44,320 nucleotides of DNA. It comes from Eubacteriales bacterium (lineage in GTDB: Bacteria > Bacillota > Clostridia > Lachnospirales > Lachnospiraceae). How positions within the stretch are numbered: the stretch's first letter is position 1; each line of letters opens with the position of its first letter. Positions 17,163 through 25,593 of the stretch are shown here, piece by piece. A model generated the notes under the pieces. That model worked only from the letters and a program-made list of their open reading frames with translations. It was not told the DNA's origin and did no database searches. The stretch covers positions 1-44,320 of the forward strand of contig JAUNOK010000021.1 in NCBI GenBank assembly GCA_030537195.1. The letters are read 5' to 3'. A program made the translations under genes and the position numbers.

Positions 17163-19190
17163 ATGTTATTTTATGAGGCATCTGCCAGAATTCAAAGTTG
17201 TAGAATTGTAGAAAAATATCTGAAAAATAGTAATGGTGAACGAAGCAGCCATGAACAGGATGAAAGAATCTGGTGTGAGCTTGAGGATTGTGCAATAGAG
17301 TATTCGGGTGAGCATGAGTATAAGATTGTTGTATTTGTGTGTTATATAGATACGGATATATCTAATGGAAGAGTAGAATTCAGGGTTATTTCTAATAATT
17401 ATAAGGAAAATGCAGCGGAGCACATATATGGCTATATCGAAAAATGCGGTATGAAAATATATGATTTTAATATTCGAGAGACTACATATGACCGGGTTAA
17501 TAAGATGGAAGACAGACTATTTCATCTGGATTATGAAGTTGTAGACAGATTTTTTAGCTGCGATTTTATGAAGAGCGGAGAAAGAAGAAAGAAATGTTGT
17601 GAAATATATGTAGACACCAACATTTTAAAGAAACAGCTATATGACAGGGCAGTAAAGCTTAATTGTTCAGAAACACTGCTTCCGGAATTGGAAAGGATAT
17701 TTGTTAACAGGAATACTACTAATTATCTGGGAAATCCGGTGCAATACATAATAACCTGCAGCAGGAACAGTGTCGGATATGAAATCGCGAAAGTCATAAT
17801 AGCAGCATTGTATAAGCAAAACAGGTTAAGAAGCAGCCGAATATGGATATCGGGATTGCTGTCAGACCAGAATGAATCGTATGGATATTCGTATTGTGAG
17901 GCATCAAGTGTAGGAATTGTTATTCCTGATATGAAAGATGTTGATGATGAATACGATAAGAACAGATTGCGCAAGGCAGCAGATAGAATTGGGCTGATGA
18001 TAGAAGAGTATTCGTCAAATGTACTGACATTTGTATTTGTCAGACGAGGCAATGAACGAATTAAGGAATTGATAAAAGATAGTGCCCACAACATTAATTT
18101 TTGTGAAATAAGACAGAACACATATATTGGAGCCCAAGCCAGAGAATATATAAAAAGAGATTTAATAGATAAAGGTATAGATGAATCTGTTGCAGATAAA
18201 ATAGATTTAGCGGACGACATAGAATATTATCCGGATGAACTAAATGCAAGAATACATAAATGCCTGGGAAATATTCTGTGTACAGATATATATTCACAGT
18301 ATGCAGATTATGAGATAAAGCATGTGGAACGGATTAAGGAAAGAGAAGGAAATGCATATCTTGAACTTAAATCTATGATAGGTCTTAATAACCCTAAAAA
18401 CATTATAGATAAGATTATAAGTTATTATAATACAAGAAAAATATATCGTGCGAATGGAATCGAACCACCGTTGAGTGCTGTACATATGGTATTTACAGGT
18501 AATCCGGGTACTGCAAAGACAACAGTTGCGAGGTTATTTGCAGACATTTTAAGAGACAATAAAATACTGCCAGAGGGAACTTTAATAGAGGCTGGGAGAA
18601 GTGATCTTGTCGGGGAATATGTAGGACAGACAGCTCCCAAGGTCAAAAGTCTTTTCAGAAGGGCTAAGGGAAATGTGTTGTTTATAGATGAAGCCTATTC
18701 TCTTGTAGATGGCAGAAGAGGATTATATGGAGATGAGGCAATTAATACTCTCGTTCAGGAGATGGAGAATAACAGGGAGGATACTATTGTTATTCTTGCC
18801 GGATACCCTGATAAAATGCAGCAATTTCTTGATACCAATCCAGGGCTTACGAGCAGGATAGCATTTCATATTAATTTTGATGATTATACGGAAGAAGAAT
18901 TATATGAAATACTGATATCTATGGCATCAAAATCAGGGGTGAGATTATCTGATGAAGTGCATGAAAAAGTTATTGAAATATTCGGACATGCATGTAAGCA
19001 TAAGGATTTTGGAAATGGCCGTTTTGTAAGAAATATATATGAACAGGCATTAATGAATCAGACATTAAGAATAGCAAAAAGTACAGGACAGCCTTCGGAA
19101 AAAGAGCTGAGAACATTAGAAGCCGAGGATTTTAATAATCTGGAAGTTAAAGAAACATCCGAGAAAGAAGGCAGAGTAATTGGATTTTAA
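17163..19190 (+). CDS. CbxX/CfqX (SpoVK)-type AAA+ ATPase with a large variant N-terminal half
   Basis: The C-terminal 280 residues of this 675-residue protein are a CbbX/SpoVK-type AAA+ module: MIGLNNPKNIIDKI, Walker A G446-NPGTAKT453, the LVGEYVGQTAPKV pore-loop region, Walker B FIDEAYSL with D509-E510, and GLTSRIAFH holding the arginine-finger region. Such ATPases remodel protein partners. The first 400 residues have no domain I can name. Residues around 195-270 (VQYIITCSRNSVGYEIAKVI, then GIVIPDMKDVDDE) look like a second AAA module that lost its nucleotide loop. The next gene overlaps by 11 nt, so the two products probably act together. An inverted repeat covers its ribosome binding site. 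Confidence 0.75.
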   Translation: MLFYEASARIQSCRIVEKYLKNSNGERSSHEQDERIWCELEDCAIEYSGEHEYKIVVFVCYIDTDISNGRVEFRVISNNYKENAAEHIYGYIEKCGMKIYDFNIRETTYDRVNKMEDRLFHLDYEVVDRFFSCDFMKSGERRKKCCEIYVDTNILKKQLYDRAVKLNCSETLLPELERIFVNRNTTNYLGNPVQYIITCSRNSVGYEIAKVIIAALYKQNRLRSSRIWISGLLSDQNESYGYSYCEASSVGIVIPDMKDVDDEYDKNRLRKAADRIGLMIEEYSSNVLTFVFVRRGNERIKELIKDSAHNINFCEIRQNTYIGAQAREYIKRDLIDKGIDESVADKIDLADDIEYYPDELNARIHKCLGNILCTDIYSQYADYEIKHVERIKEREGNAYLELKSMIGLNNPKNIIDKIISYYNTRKIYRANGIEPPLSAVHMVFTGNPGTAKTTVARLFADILRDNKILPEGTLIEAGRSDLVGEYVGQTAPKVKSLFRRAKGNVLFIDEAYSLVDGRRGLYGDEAINTLVQEMENNREDTIVILAGYPDKMQQFLDTNPGLTSRIAFHINFDDYTEEELYEILISMASKSGVRLSDEVHEKVIEIFGHACKHKDFGNGRFVRNIYEQALMNQTLRIAKSTGQPSEKELRTLEAEDFNNLEVKETSEKEGRVIGF

Positions 19191-19800
19191 TGTAATGGAT
19201 AATGTTATGGAAGCATATAACTGGCAATTAGCACAAATGTGGTTAGGTAAAATCAAAGACATTATTGAACCGGGAAAGATATATGTAACCAATAATATTA
19301 AGGGATATGGACGATATGATACATTTGGAATGCTGGCGGATTATTTGATAATGAAAGGGCATAAGGCTGTGCTATATATGTGTTCAAATCATAAAGCAAA
19401 GGAGGTGCAAAACAACATATTACAAAGAATAGAAACACATATGTATGAACAGGCTTTTGCATGTGATAATGAAGAAAGGAGGTTTGACGAGATATGTGAA
19501 AAGGCTCATAAATTATTAGAATCACAATATAAAGATATTCATTTTAAAGCTATAGATGATAGAGATGTTGAACTGTTATCAGATGACAACGGGCATAATA
19601 AATATAATGTTATTCTAATAGAACATTTCAGGCTTTTGCAGGGCAGACACACCACATGCAAAAGCATGAGTCAGGAGTTGTATAAATATTGTGTACAGTA
19701 TCTTCATGATATGGCAAAAAAATATGGATATGTGGTTATTGTTGGCATGAACATTAATAACACGGAAGAATGGCTGAATAACTGGCTGGAAAAGATTTAA
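19180..19800 (+). CDS. unknown protein resembling a DnaB/RecA-like ATPase without Walker A
   Basis: The 206-residue protein has no family I can name. Its layout follows a DnaB C-terminal ATPase: PGKIYVTNNIKGYGRYDTF stands where GDLIVIAGRPSMGKT-type P-loops lie, but the GKT/S is absent. VILIEHFRLLQG matches the Walker B style VIDYLQLM, and MAKKYGYVVIVGMNIN matches the strand before the DnaB L-loop. It would then be a non-hydrolysing partner of the AAA+ ATPase, whose gene it overlaps by 11 nt. I chose a TTG start at 19180, because AAGAAGG lies 8 nt upstream; an ATG at 19195 is the alternative. The function is inferred only from fold resemblance. Confidence 0.5.
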   Translation: MDFNVMDNVMEAYNWQLAQMWLGKIKDIIEPGKIYVTNNIKGYGRYDTFGMLADYLIMKGHKAVLYMCSNHKAKEVQNNILQRIETHMYEQAFACDNEERRFDEICEKAHKLLESQYKDIHFKAIDDRDVELLSDDNGHNKYNVILIEHFRLLQGRHTTCKSMSQELYKYCVQYLHDMAKKYGYVVIVGMNINNTEEWLNNWLEKI

Positions 19801-19916
19801 GCAGAATTATATTCACAACTATATGCATATTCTCAGATTCCATGTATAATAGAAGGAGCAAATTCAGAGATTTTTGAAGTTTCAACAGTAATTGCATAGC
19901 ATTTAAGGAGTACACA

Positions 19917-20153
19917 ATGAAAAGCACATTAATTAAAGACACAACCAAATCAGAGCGAATCCAGTTAATAAAGGAGTGGGAAGAAACAGAAGGCTGCGAG
20001 AGTAGCGGAATAGATCTGATGACATATTTTAAAGACTACATTGACGGGGTGAAAGAGATATCAGAAGTCAATGCAGCCTTTAATGCAAGATATGTCTCAG
20101 AAATACCAGACAATGACTCATCAATGAGCTGTGGTATGGGTATGAGAAGATAG
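19917..20153 (+). CDS. small conserved-looking protein of unknown function
   Basis: The 78-residue, acidic protein shows no transmembrane segment and no motif I recognise. A helical middle (DLMTYFKDYIDGVKEISEVN) is followed by a flexible tail ending in SCGMGMRR. TTAAGGAG lies 9 nt upstream of the ATG, and codon use matches the neighbours, so it looks like a real gene. It follows the AAA+ pair after a 116-nt gap containing TATAAT (19845-19850), so it may be transcribed on its own. It converges on the MATE gene only 10 nt away. Confidence 0.6.
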   Translation: MKSTLIKDTTKSERIQLIKEWEETEGCESSGIDLMTYFKDYIDGVKEISEVNAAFNARYVSEIPDNDSSMSCGMGMRR

Positions 20154-20163
20154 GGGTTATATA

Positions 20164-21531
20164 TTATTTATTCTCAAACCGCTTTGCTGGGTGATAAATC
20201 AGCAGAGCGATAAGTATAAGCACGGCTGTAACTGACAGACTTATCGGGTAAGCCATCAGCAGTGTATGGAACGTGCGGTTTTGTGGAAATGCGGTGTACA
20301 CCCATGCAATTCGTATACCGCATACGCCGATTATCGTAAGGATTGCGGGTACGAGCGATATGCCGAAACCACGCATATATCCTGACATTACCTCATAAAG
20401 CATGCTGAATATGTATGCGGTAAATATCATAACAAGGCGCGTATATCCTAAAGAGATTACCTGTGGGTCTCTGTTAAAGAGAGACAGCAGGAATCTGCCA
20501 CTGCTAAGAATTATTATGATAGCAGCAATTGATGTAATTGTGTCTTCAATAAGGCATAAGAACAGAGTGCGTCTGCAGCGTTTTATCTGTCCTGCACCAT
20601 AGTTTTGTCCTACAAATGTGGTGCATGCCTGACTGAATGAGTTGAATATATAATATACAAGAATCTCAATATTATATCCGGCACTTGAAGCAGCAATTAC
20701 AACAGTTCCAAGGCTGTTTATTGCAGCCTGAATTACAAGGTTTGCAAGGTTGAAAACAGCACTCTGGATTCCGGCAGGAAGTCCGATTTTAAGTATTCTG
20801 GATAAGCATTTTCCGTCAATCTTAAGTTTTCTTACATCAAGATGAATCCATTGTTTTGCATGGGTCAGTTTGATAAGAAGAATAGTTGAGCTGACGACAT
20901 TGGCAATAACAGTAGCAATCGCTACACCATTTACCGACATTTTAAATATTACAACAAATACAAGGTTAAGAATAACATTTAACACACCTGACAGAGCCAG
21001 TGCCAGCAGCGGCGTACGCGTATCACCGGTACTCCTGAATATTGCAGCTTCAAAGTTGTACAGGAATATGACCGGCATGCCGAGCAGATATATTCTTATG
21101 TACAGAAGCGCGTAAGGAAATACATCAGTTGGTACATTGAGAAGTGTCAGCACATTTTTAATAAAAAGCTCGCCAAGCAGGGTTACAAGCAGTCCGCCGA
21201 TTATGGCAGCAAGTATTGATGTGTGGACAGCCTGACTTGTGGCTTTCTCATCTTTTCTTCCGATTGCGTTCGCAATAACAACATTAGTTCCAAGTGAAAT
21301 CCCAATGAACAGATTAAGGATAACGCCGATTACGGGACTGTTTGCGCCGACAGCGGCTATCGCGACAGTACGGTCAGTGCTTGCAAAGTTGCCGACAATA
21401 GCAATATCAGAAGCGTTGAAGAGCTGTTCAAGGATTCCGGTTGCTGCAACAGGAAGTGCGTATAGAGGCAGCTTGTTCCATATAGAGCCATTGAGAATAT
21501 CCATTCTGGAAGCATTTTTTCCTGAATTCAT
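20164..21531 (-). CDS. MATE-family efflux protein (second copy in the window)
   Basis: The 455-residue membrane protein has about twelve hydrophobic helices in two halves (GSIWNKLPLYALPVAATGIL, then LKIGLPAGIQSAVFNLANL), typical of Na+- or H+-driven MATE exporters. I place the start at 21531 (MNSGKN), because GGAG lies 6 nt upstream; an ATG at 21543 has no usable ribosome binding site. A small palindrome CGCAGAGAGTCTGCG lies just upstream of the start. The gene is divergent from a LysR regulator, which probably controls it in response to the exported compound. It is only distantly similar to the MATE at 9294-10640. Confidence 0.87.
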   Translation of the reverse strand: MNSGKNASRMDILNGSIWNKLPLYALPVAATGILEQLFNASDIAIVGNFASTDRTVAIAAVGANSPVIGVILNLFIGISLGTNVVIANAIGRKDEKATSQAVHTSILAAIIGGLLVTLLGELFIKNVLTLLNVPTDVFPYALLYIRIYLLGMPVIFLYNFEAAIFRSTGDTRTPLLALALSGVLNVILNLVFVVIFKMSVNGVAIATVIANVVSSTILLIKLTHAKQWIHLDVRKLKIDGKCLSRILKIGLPAGIQSAVFNLANLVIQAAINSLGTVVIAASSAGYNIEILVYYIFNSFSQACTTFVGQNYGAGQIKRCRRTLFLCLIEDTITSIAAIIIILSSGRFLLSLFNRDPQVISLGYTRLVMIFTAYIFSMLYEVMSGYMRGFGISLVPAILTIIGVCGIRIAWVYTAFPQNRTFHTLLMAYPISLSVTAVLILIALLIYHPAKRFENK

Positions 21532-21628
21532 ATTAATCTCCATTCCGCAGAGAGTCTGCGTTAATACATGTAATTATCATTTTTTCAAATGTAGTATACT
21601 TTTAATTCAAAATGATAGCAAATATCTA

Positions 21629-21652
21629 TTAACTATGATAAATTATAGTTAA
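21629..21652. promoter_or_regulatory. dyad operator between the MATE and LysR genes
   Basis: TTAACTAT (21629-21636) and ATAGTTAA (21645-21652) form a perfect 8-bp inverted repeat with an 8-bp spacer in the divergent intergenic region. Placement and size fit a LysR-type recognition site. Confidence 0.5.
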
Positions 21653-21693
21653 AAGGAATGATAAAAAGAAATGCTAAAAGGACGGGAATATAT

Positions 21694-22581
21694 ATGGAAG
21701 TAAGAGAATTGCGATATTTTCTTGCAGTTGCAAGAGAGGAGAATATTACAAGGGCGGCTGAGAGTCTTCATATTGCACAGCCGTCATTATCAAAACAGCT
21801 GATGGATCTTGAGAGTAAGCTTGGGAAACAGCTTCTCGTTCGTGGAAAGAAAAAGATTACACTTACGGAAGAAGGTGTTCTTTTAAGAAAGAGAGCAGAA
21901 GAAATCATAGAGCTTGTGGAGAAAACAGAACAGGAAATCAGTTCTGACACGGAAGATATAATCGGAGATATCTATATGGGTGGAAGTACACCAGCAGTAG
22001 TGCTTAAGGCAGCGGCAAAACTTCGGGAAGAACATCCTGATATAAGATTTCATTTTTACAGTGGTGATGCGGTAGATGTGTCGGAGCGCTTAGACCATGG
22101 AAGCATTGATTTTGCGGTTATGCTTGAGCCTGTCGACATTGTAAAATATGATTTCTATTCACTGCCTGAATACTCAGAATGGGGTATTCTTATGAAGAAA
22201 AGTGACAGGCTGGCAAAGTGCAAAGGTATAACAAGGAAGCAGTTAAAATGTATGCCGTTAATTATGCACCAGCGAATCGGACTGCAATACGATATTGCAC
22301 ACTGGGCTGAAACAGATGTAGAACAGCTTAATATTGTGGCAACTTATAATGTTGTACATGGAAGCCCTGTTCCTTATGTTCAGGAAGGACTTGGGTATTT
22401 TCTTACAACGAAAGATATGGTAACACCGCTCCCAGAAGCTGATGTATGCTTTGTTCCGTTGAAGCCGGCGCTGCCAACAAGCGTTGCGCTTGTATGGAAG
22501 AAGCATGCTGTATTTGGAAAGGCTGCAGAAGCATTTATTAACAGCTTGAAACAGATGCAAACTTGTCAAGCTGCAGACTGA
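21694..22581 (+). CDS. LysR-family transcriptional regulator
   Basis: The 295-residue protein has the LysR winged HTH at 1-60 (LRYFLAVAREENITRAAESL, then IAQPSLSKQLMDLE) and a periplasmic-binding-protein-like effector domain (about 90-290: GDIYMGGSTPAVVLKAAAKL onwards). I chose 21694, because AAAAGGACGGG precedes it and the family begins at MEVRELRYF; an in-frame ATG at 21658 adds an atypical leader. It is divergent from the MATE exporter, with a perfect dyad between them, which suggests control of that exporter. Confidence 0.88.
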   Translation: MEVRELRYFLAVAREENITRAAESLHIAQPSLSKQLMDLESKLGKQLLVRGKKKITLTEEGVLLRKRAEEIIELVEKTEQEISSDTEDIIGDIYMGGSTPAVVLKAAAKLREEHPDIRFHFYSGDAVDVSERLDHGSIDFAVMLEPVDIVKYDFYSLPEYSEWGILMKKSDRLAKCKGITRKQLKCMPLIMHQRIGLQYDIAHWAETDVEQLNIVATYNVVHGSPVPYVQEGLGYFLTTKDMVTPLPEADVCFVPLKPALPTSVALVWKKHAVFGKAAEAFINSLKQMQTCQAAD

Positions 22582-22665
22582 ATCTGCGGAGTGGAAATTG
22601 TAAAAGATATGAAATTTATGAGTGACTTATTAATTTGTTAAGGTGTTCCAAAACATTTGCATAAA

Positions 22666-22703
22666 CATTAGTATGATTATAGAAAAAATATATTATACTA
22701 ATG
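22666..22703. promoter_or_regulatory. 9-bp inverted repeat before the small PNPOx gene
   Basis: CATTAGTAT (22666-22674) and ATACTAATG (22695-22703) are perfect arms around an AT-rich segment, ending next to the GGAGG ribosome binding site. This could be an operator or a leader hairpin. Confidence 0.35.
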
Positions 22704-22715
22704 GAGGTAATTATT

Positions 22716-23111
22716 ATGTTAAATGAATCAGTTATTAATGTGTTAAAGAATGGAATGTGGGATCTTGCTACATGTTCAGATGGAGAGCCAAATGTTGTGC
22801 CAGTTGCGTTCAAAGATGTGACAGCAGATGGAAAGCTTGTTGTTGGAGATGTATTTCTTGAAACAACATTAAACAACATAAAGAAGAATGGTGGGAAGAT
22901 TGCTATTTCAGCATATGATGCACAGAGCCTTGAAGGATATCAGATTAAGGGTGTTGCTGAATATGTTACAGAAGGTGAGCTTGTAGATACATTCAAGGCA
23001 ATGGTTGAGAAGATGTTTAACGGTGCAGCAACTGCTAAGGGAGCACTTATTATTTCGCCTGAGAAGGTTATTGTTACGACACCGGGAGCTGATAATAAAA
23101 AAGAAATTTAA
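22716..23111 (+). CDS. small PNPOx-fold flavin-binding protein
   Basis: The 131-residue protein follows the compact split-barrel pattern of pyridoxamine-5'-phosphate-oxidase-like proteins: GMWDLATCSDGEPNVVPVAF, GKLVVGDVFLETTLNNIKKN and a YQIKGVAEYVTEG strand. These proteins usually bind FMN or a related cofactor; the substrate is unknown. GGAGG lies 8 nt before the ATG at 22716, which excludes an upstream ATG that contains the Shine-Dalgarno itself. The NifX-like gene follows at 25 nt and is probably co-transcribed. Confidence 0.78.
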   Translation: MLNESVINVLKNGMWDLATCSDGEPNVVPVAFKDVTADGKLVVGDVFLETTLNNIKKNGGKIAISAYDAQSLEGYQIKGVAEYVTEGELVDTFKAMVEKMFNGAATAKGALIISPEKVIVTTPGADNKKEI

Positions 23112-23136
23112 TGCTACGTTGGAAAGGAAACTGAAA

Positions 23137-23544
23137 ATGAGAGTTGCAGTAACATATGAAAATGGGCATGTTTTTCAGCATTTTGGGCACACAGAACAAT
23201 TTAAGTTATATGATGTGGAAGATCATCAGATACAGAGAATGCAGATAATAAGCGCTAATGGACAAGGTCATGGAGCACTTGCTGAATTTCTGTCTGATTT
23301 GGATGTAAATGTACTTATATGTGGAGGAATTGGTGGCGGTGCACAGACGGCATTAAACCAGGCGAATATAAAGATATATGGTGGAGTATCAGGAAATGCT
23401 GATGATGTCGTGAATGCATATGTAAGAGGAGAACTTACATATAATCCTGATATTAAATGCTCACATCATGAACATGAAGAAGGACATACATGTGGAACAC
23501 ATAAGTGTAATGAAGATAAGCATGGTTGTGCAGGAAATAATTAA
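23137..23544 (+). CDS. NifX/NafY-like iron-molybdenum cofactor-binding fold protein with a His/Cys-rich tail
   Basis: The 135-residue protein starts with the typical domain order of the dinitrogenase iron-molybdenum cofactor family: MRVAVTYENGHVFQHFGHTE, YDVEDHQIQ and VLICGGIGGGAQTALNQANI. In non-nitrogen-fixing anaerobes such single-domain proteins are thought to handle metal clusters, with the client unknown. The last 25 residues hold many His and Cys (CSHHEHEE, then HTCGTHKC and HGCAGN), a likely metal-binding tail. I chose 23137, because GGAAAGGAAA precedes it and the family begins at MRVAVTYE. No nitrogenase genes are nearby. Confidence 0.8.
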   Translation: MRVAVTYENGHVFQHFGHTEQFKLYDVEDHQIQRMQIISANGQGHGALAEFLSDLDVNVLICGGIGGGAQTALNQANIKIYGGVSGNADDVVNAYVRGELTYNPDIKCSHHEHEEGHTCGTHKCNEDKHGCAGNN

Positions 23545-23566
23545 TATATAGAAGAATTGATAAAGT

Positions 23567-23610
23567 GGCATCAGGAGTTCTGGACATCAGAAGTTCTGAT
23601 GCCGTTTTTT
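23567..23610 (+). terminator. rho-independent terminator after the NifX-like gene
   Basis: GGCATCAG (23567-23574) and CTGATGCC (23596-23603) close a stem of about 16 bp that has one mismatch and loop GACAT, followed by a run of six T (23605-23610). Confidence 0.88.
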
Positions 23611-23731
23611 GTTGAAAGTTAGTGGTGTGGGGAGTAATATAGGGTATATTTTCAAAAAGACGAGTTTGATGTGTTGCATTATGCAGCAATGGTTGAATTG
23701 AAGAAATCGGACATTTGAGAGGAGAAACATT

Positions 23732-24286
23732 ATGGAAATTCAGAATGTGACAATTGAAGACGCAGAGGAGCTTCTTGAAATATATGCACCATATGTTAAA
23801 GATACAGCGATAACATTTGAATATGATGTGCCGTCTGCAGAAGAATTCAGACAAAGAATCGTGAATATTTCAGACAGATATCCATATATTAAGGCAGTAG
23901 ATAATGGAAAGATTGTTGGTTATGCATATGCCGGCTGTTTTAAGGACAGGCGGGCATATGACTGGTCTGTTGAGACAACTATTTATGTGCGACAGGATTG
24001 CAAAAGAATGGGGATTGGCAGACTTCTATATGACAGACTTGAACGGGAACTTAAGAGTATGGGAATACTTAATATGAATGCATGTATCGCATGCCCTGTA
24101 CAGGAAAGCAAGTATCTTAATGATGATAGTATTCGCTTCCACAGCAGATTGGGATTTTCTGAAGTTGGTCGTTTCCATGACAGTGGATATAAGTTTAACC
24201 AGTGGTTCGATATGGTGTGGATGGAGAAGATGATTGGGGAGCATGACGCAGAACCAGCGGAAGTCAGGTGGAGAAACCAGCCATAG
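23732..24286 (+). CDS. GNAT-family N-acetyltransferase (phosphinothricin-acetyltransferase-like)
   Basis: The 184-residue protein follows the Pat/Bar-like subgroup of GNAT enzymes, which move acetyl from acetyl-CoA to a small amine: VTIEDAEELLEIYAPYV at the start, TAITFEYDVPS, GYAYAGCFKDRRAYDWSVE, and the acetyl-CoA loop QDCKRMGIGRLLYDRLE (pattern R-x-x-G-x-G/A). The C-terminus has the family sequence RFHSRLGFSEVGRF. AGAGGAGA lies upstream of the ATG. The real substrate may be methionine sulfone/sulfoximine-like compounds or another amine, and cannot be decided from sequence. Confidence 0.83.
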   Translation: MEIQNVTIEDAEELLEIYAPYVKDTAITFEYDVPSAEEFRQRIVNISDRYPYIKAVDNGKIVGYAYAGCFKDRRAYDWSVETTIYVRQDCKRMGIGRLLYDRLERELKSMGILNMNACIACPVQESKYLNDDSIRFHSRLGFSEVGRFHDSGYKFNQWFDMVWMEKMIGEHDAEPAEVRWRNQP

Positions 24287-24355
24287 TCTGAAACTATAAC
24301 AAACACAACATTTTATGTATTATACAGAGCAATAACGAAATGATAGGATAACACA

Positions 24356-24374
24356 TGTCAGTAGCGGACTGACA
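24356..24374 (+). other. short leader hairpin before the MetE-like gene
   Basis: TGTCAGT (24356-24362) and ACTGACA (24368-24374) form a perfect 7-bp stem with a 5-nt loop, about 30 nt before the ATG. No SAM riboswitch sequence core is visible in 24287-24402. Confidence 0.4.
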
Positions 24375-24402
24375 CATGAATTATCAGGGAGGTTATCGGA
24401 AG

Positions 24403-25518
24403 ATGAGTACATTAAAGACACCATTTCGTTATGATTTTGTAGGAAGTTTCTTAAGACCAGAGAAGTTAAAGGAAGCTAAGAAGAATTTTGAAGAAGGAAA
24501 GATTACACAGGACGAGCTTAATCAGATTACTGATGATTGCGTCCGTGATGTTGTTGCAAAGCAGAAGGCAGCAGGTTTTCATGCTATAACTGATGGAGAG
24601 TTCAGAAGAAAGTTCTGGCATCTCGATTTCATGTGGGGATTTGAAGGCGTTGCGCATGAGAAAGAAGGCGGCGGAGTACAGTTTAATGGAGAGGTTGCTG
24701 ACCTTGAAGCAACTTACCTTGTTGGGAAGGTAAAGGCTAAGGCACACCCATTTGTAGAATACTTCAAGTTCTTAAAGCAGTTTGAAGATGACAATACAGT
24801 TGCCAAATATACAATCCCAGCACCAGCGCAGATGTATCAGCAGATGATTGTACCTCAGAACATTGAGCAGACAAGAAAGTTCTATGCCAGTGATGATGAG
24901 TTAATTCAGGATATCGGATTAGCATATCAGGATGTAATTAAACAGTTTTACGCAGCAGGATGCCGTAATCTTCAGTTAGATGATTGTACATGGGGCGCAA
25001 TAGTAGGTGATGCTGCAAAGCAAAGATATAAGTCTCTTGGGCTAGATATTGAAGAAGTAAAGGCACAGCTTCTTAAGGTAAATAATCTTGCATTAGAGGG
25101 AAGACCAGAAGACATGGTTATTACTTCACACATTTGCAGAGGTAATTATCATTCTACATATTTTACAAGTGGTCCATATGATTCTGTGGCAGATTATGTA
25201 TTTGCACAGGAAAATGTTGATGCACTTCTTCTTGAATATGATGATGAAAGATCAGGTGGATTCCTTCCACTTGCAAAGGTTTCACCAGATAAAAAGGTTG
25301 TGCTTGGACTTATTACAACTAAGAAAGCAGAACTTGAGAATAAGGAAGATGTTATTGCAAGAATTCATGATGCATCAAGATATATTCCTCTTGATAGATT
25401 ATGCCTAAGTCCACAGTGTGGATTTGCTTCATGTGAGATTGGAAATAAGCTTACAGAAGAACAGCAGTGGGCAAAGCTTGCATTAGTTAAGGAAATAGCT
25501 GAAGAAGTCTGGGGATAA
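24403..25518 (+). CDS. MetE C-terminal-like methyltransferase (cobalamin-independent methionine synthase family, YxjG type)
   Basis: The 371-residue protein corresponds to the catalytic half of cobalamin-independent methionine synthase: FRYDFVGSFLRPEKLKEAK at the start, AITDGEFRRKFWH, NLQLDDCTWG, HICRGNYH and LSPQCGFAS near the end. These contain the zinc-ligand His/Cys pattern (HxC and a late Cys). Stand-alone YxjG-type proteins move a methyl group onto a thiol such as homocysteine; the methyl donor is uncertain because the folate-binding N-half is missing. I chose 24403, because GGGAGG lies 10 nt upstream and an earlier ATG at 24376 precedes that site. A terminator follows. Confidence 0.82.
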   Translation: MSTLKTPFRYDFVGSFLRPEKLKEAKKNFEEGKITQDELNQITDDCVRDVVAKQKAAGFHAITDGEFRRKFWHLDFMWGFEGVAHEKEGGGVQFNGEVADLEATYLVGKVKAKAHPFVEYFKFLKQFEDDNTVAKYTIPAPAQMYQQMIVPQNIEQTRKFYASDDELIQDIGLAYQDVIKQFYAAGCRNLQLDDCTWGAIVGDAAKQRYKSLGLDIEEVKAQLLKVNNLALEGRPEDMVITSHICRGNYHSTYFTSGPYDSVADYVFAQENVDALLLEYDDERSGGFLPLAKVSPDKKVVLGLITTKKAELENKEDVIARIHDASRYIPLDRLCLSPQCGFASCEIGNKLTEEQQWAKLALVKEIAEEVWG

Positions 25519-25538
25519 CTATATAAAGATATGAAATT

Positions 25539-25578
25539 GCCATCCGTTTAACATTAAGTTTAGCGGATGGCAGTTTTT
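25539..25578. terminator. terminator between the MetE-like gene and pyrB (convergent)
   Basis: GCCATCCG (25539-25546) pairs with CGGATGGC (25564-25571), then AGTTTTT on the plus strand. On the minus strand a weaker T-rich tail follows, so it may serve pyrB too. Confidence 0.8.
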
Positions 25579-25593
25579 ATATGGAATGTTTAG

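Noticed and set aside
24287-24402. A SAM riboswitch upstream of the methyltransferase
   Set aside because: The leader is short and shows only one simple hairpin, without the conserved SAM-I, SAM-II or SMK core.
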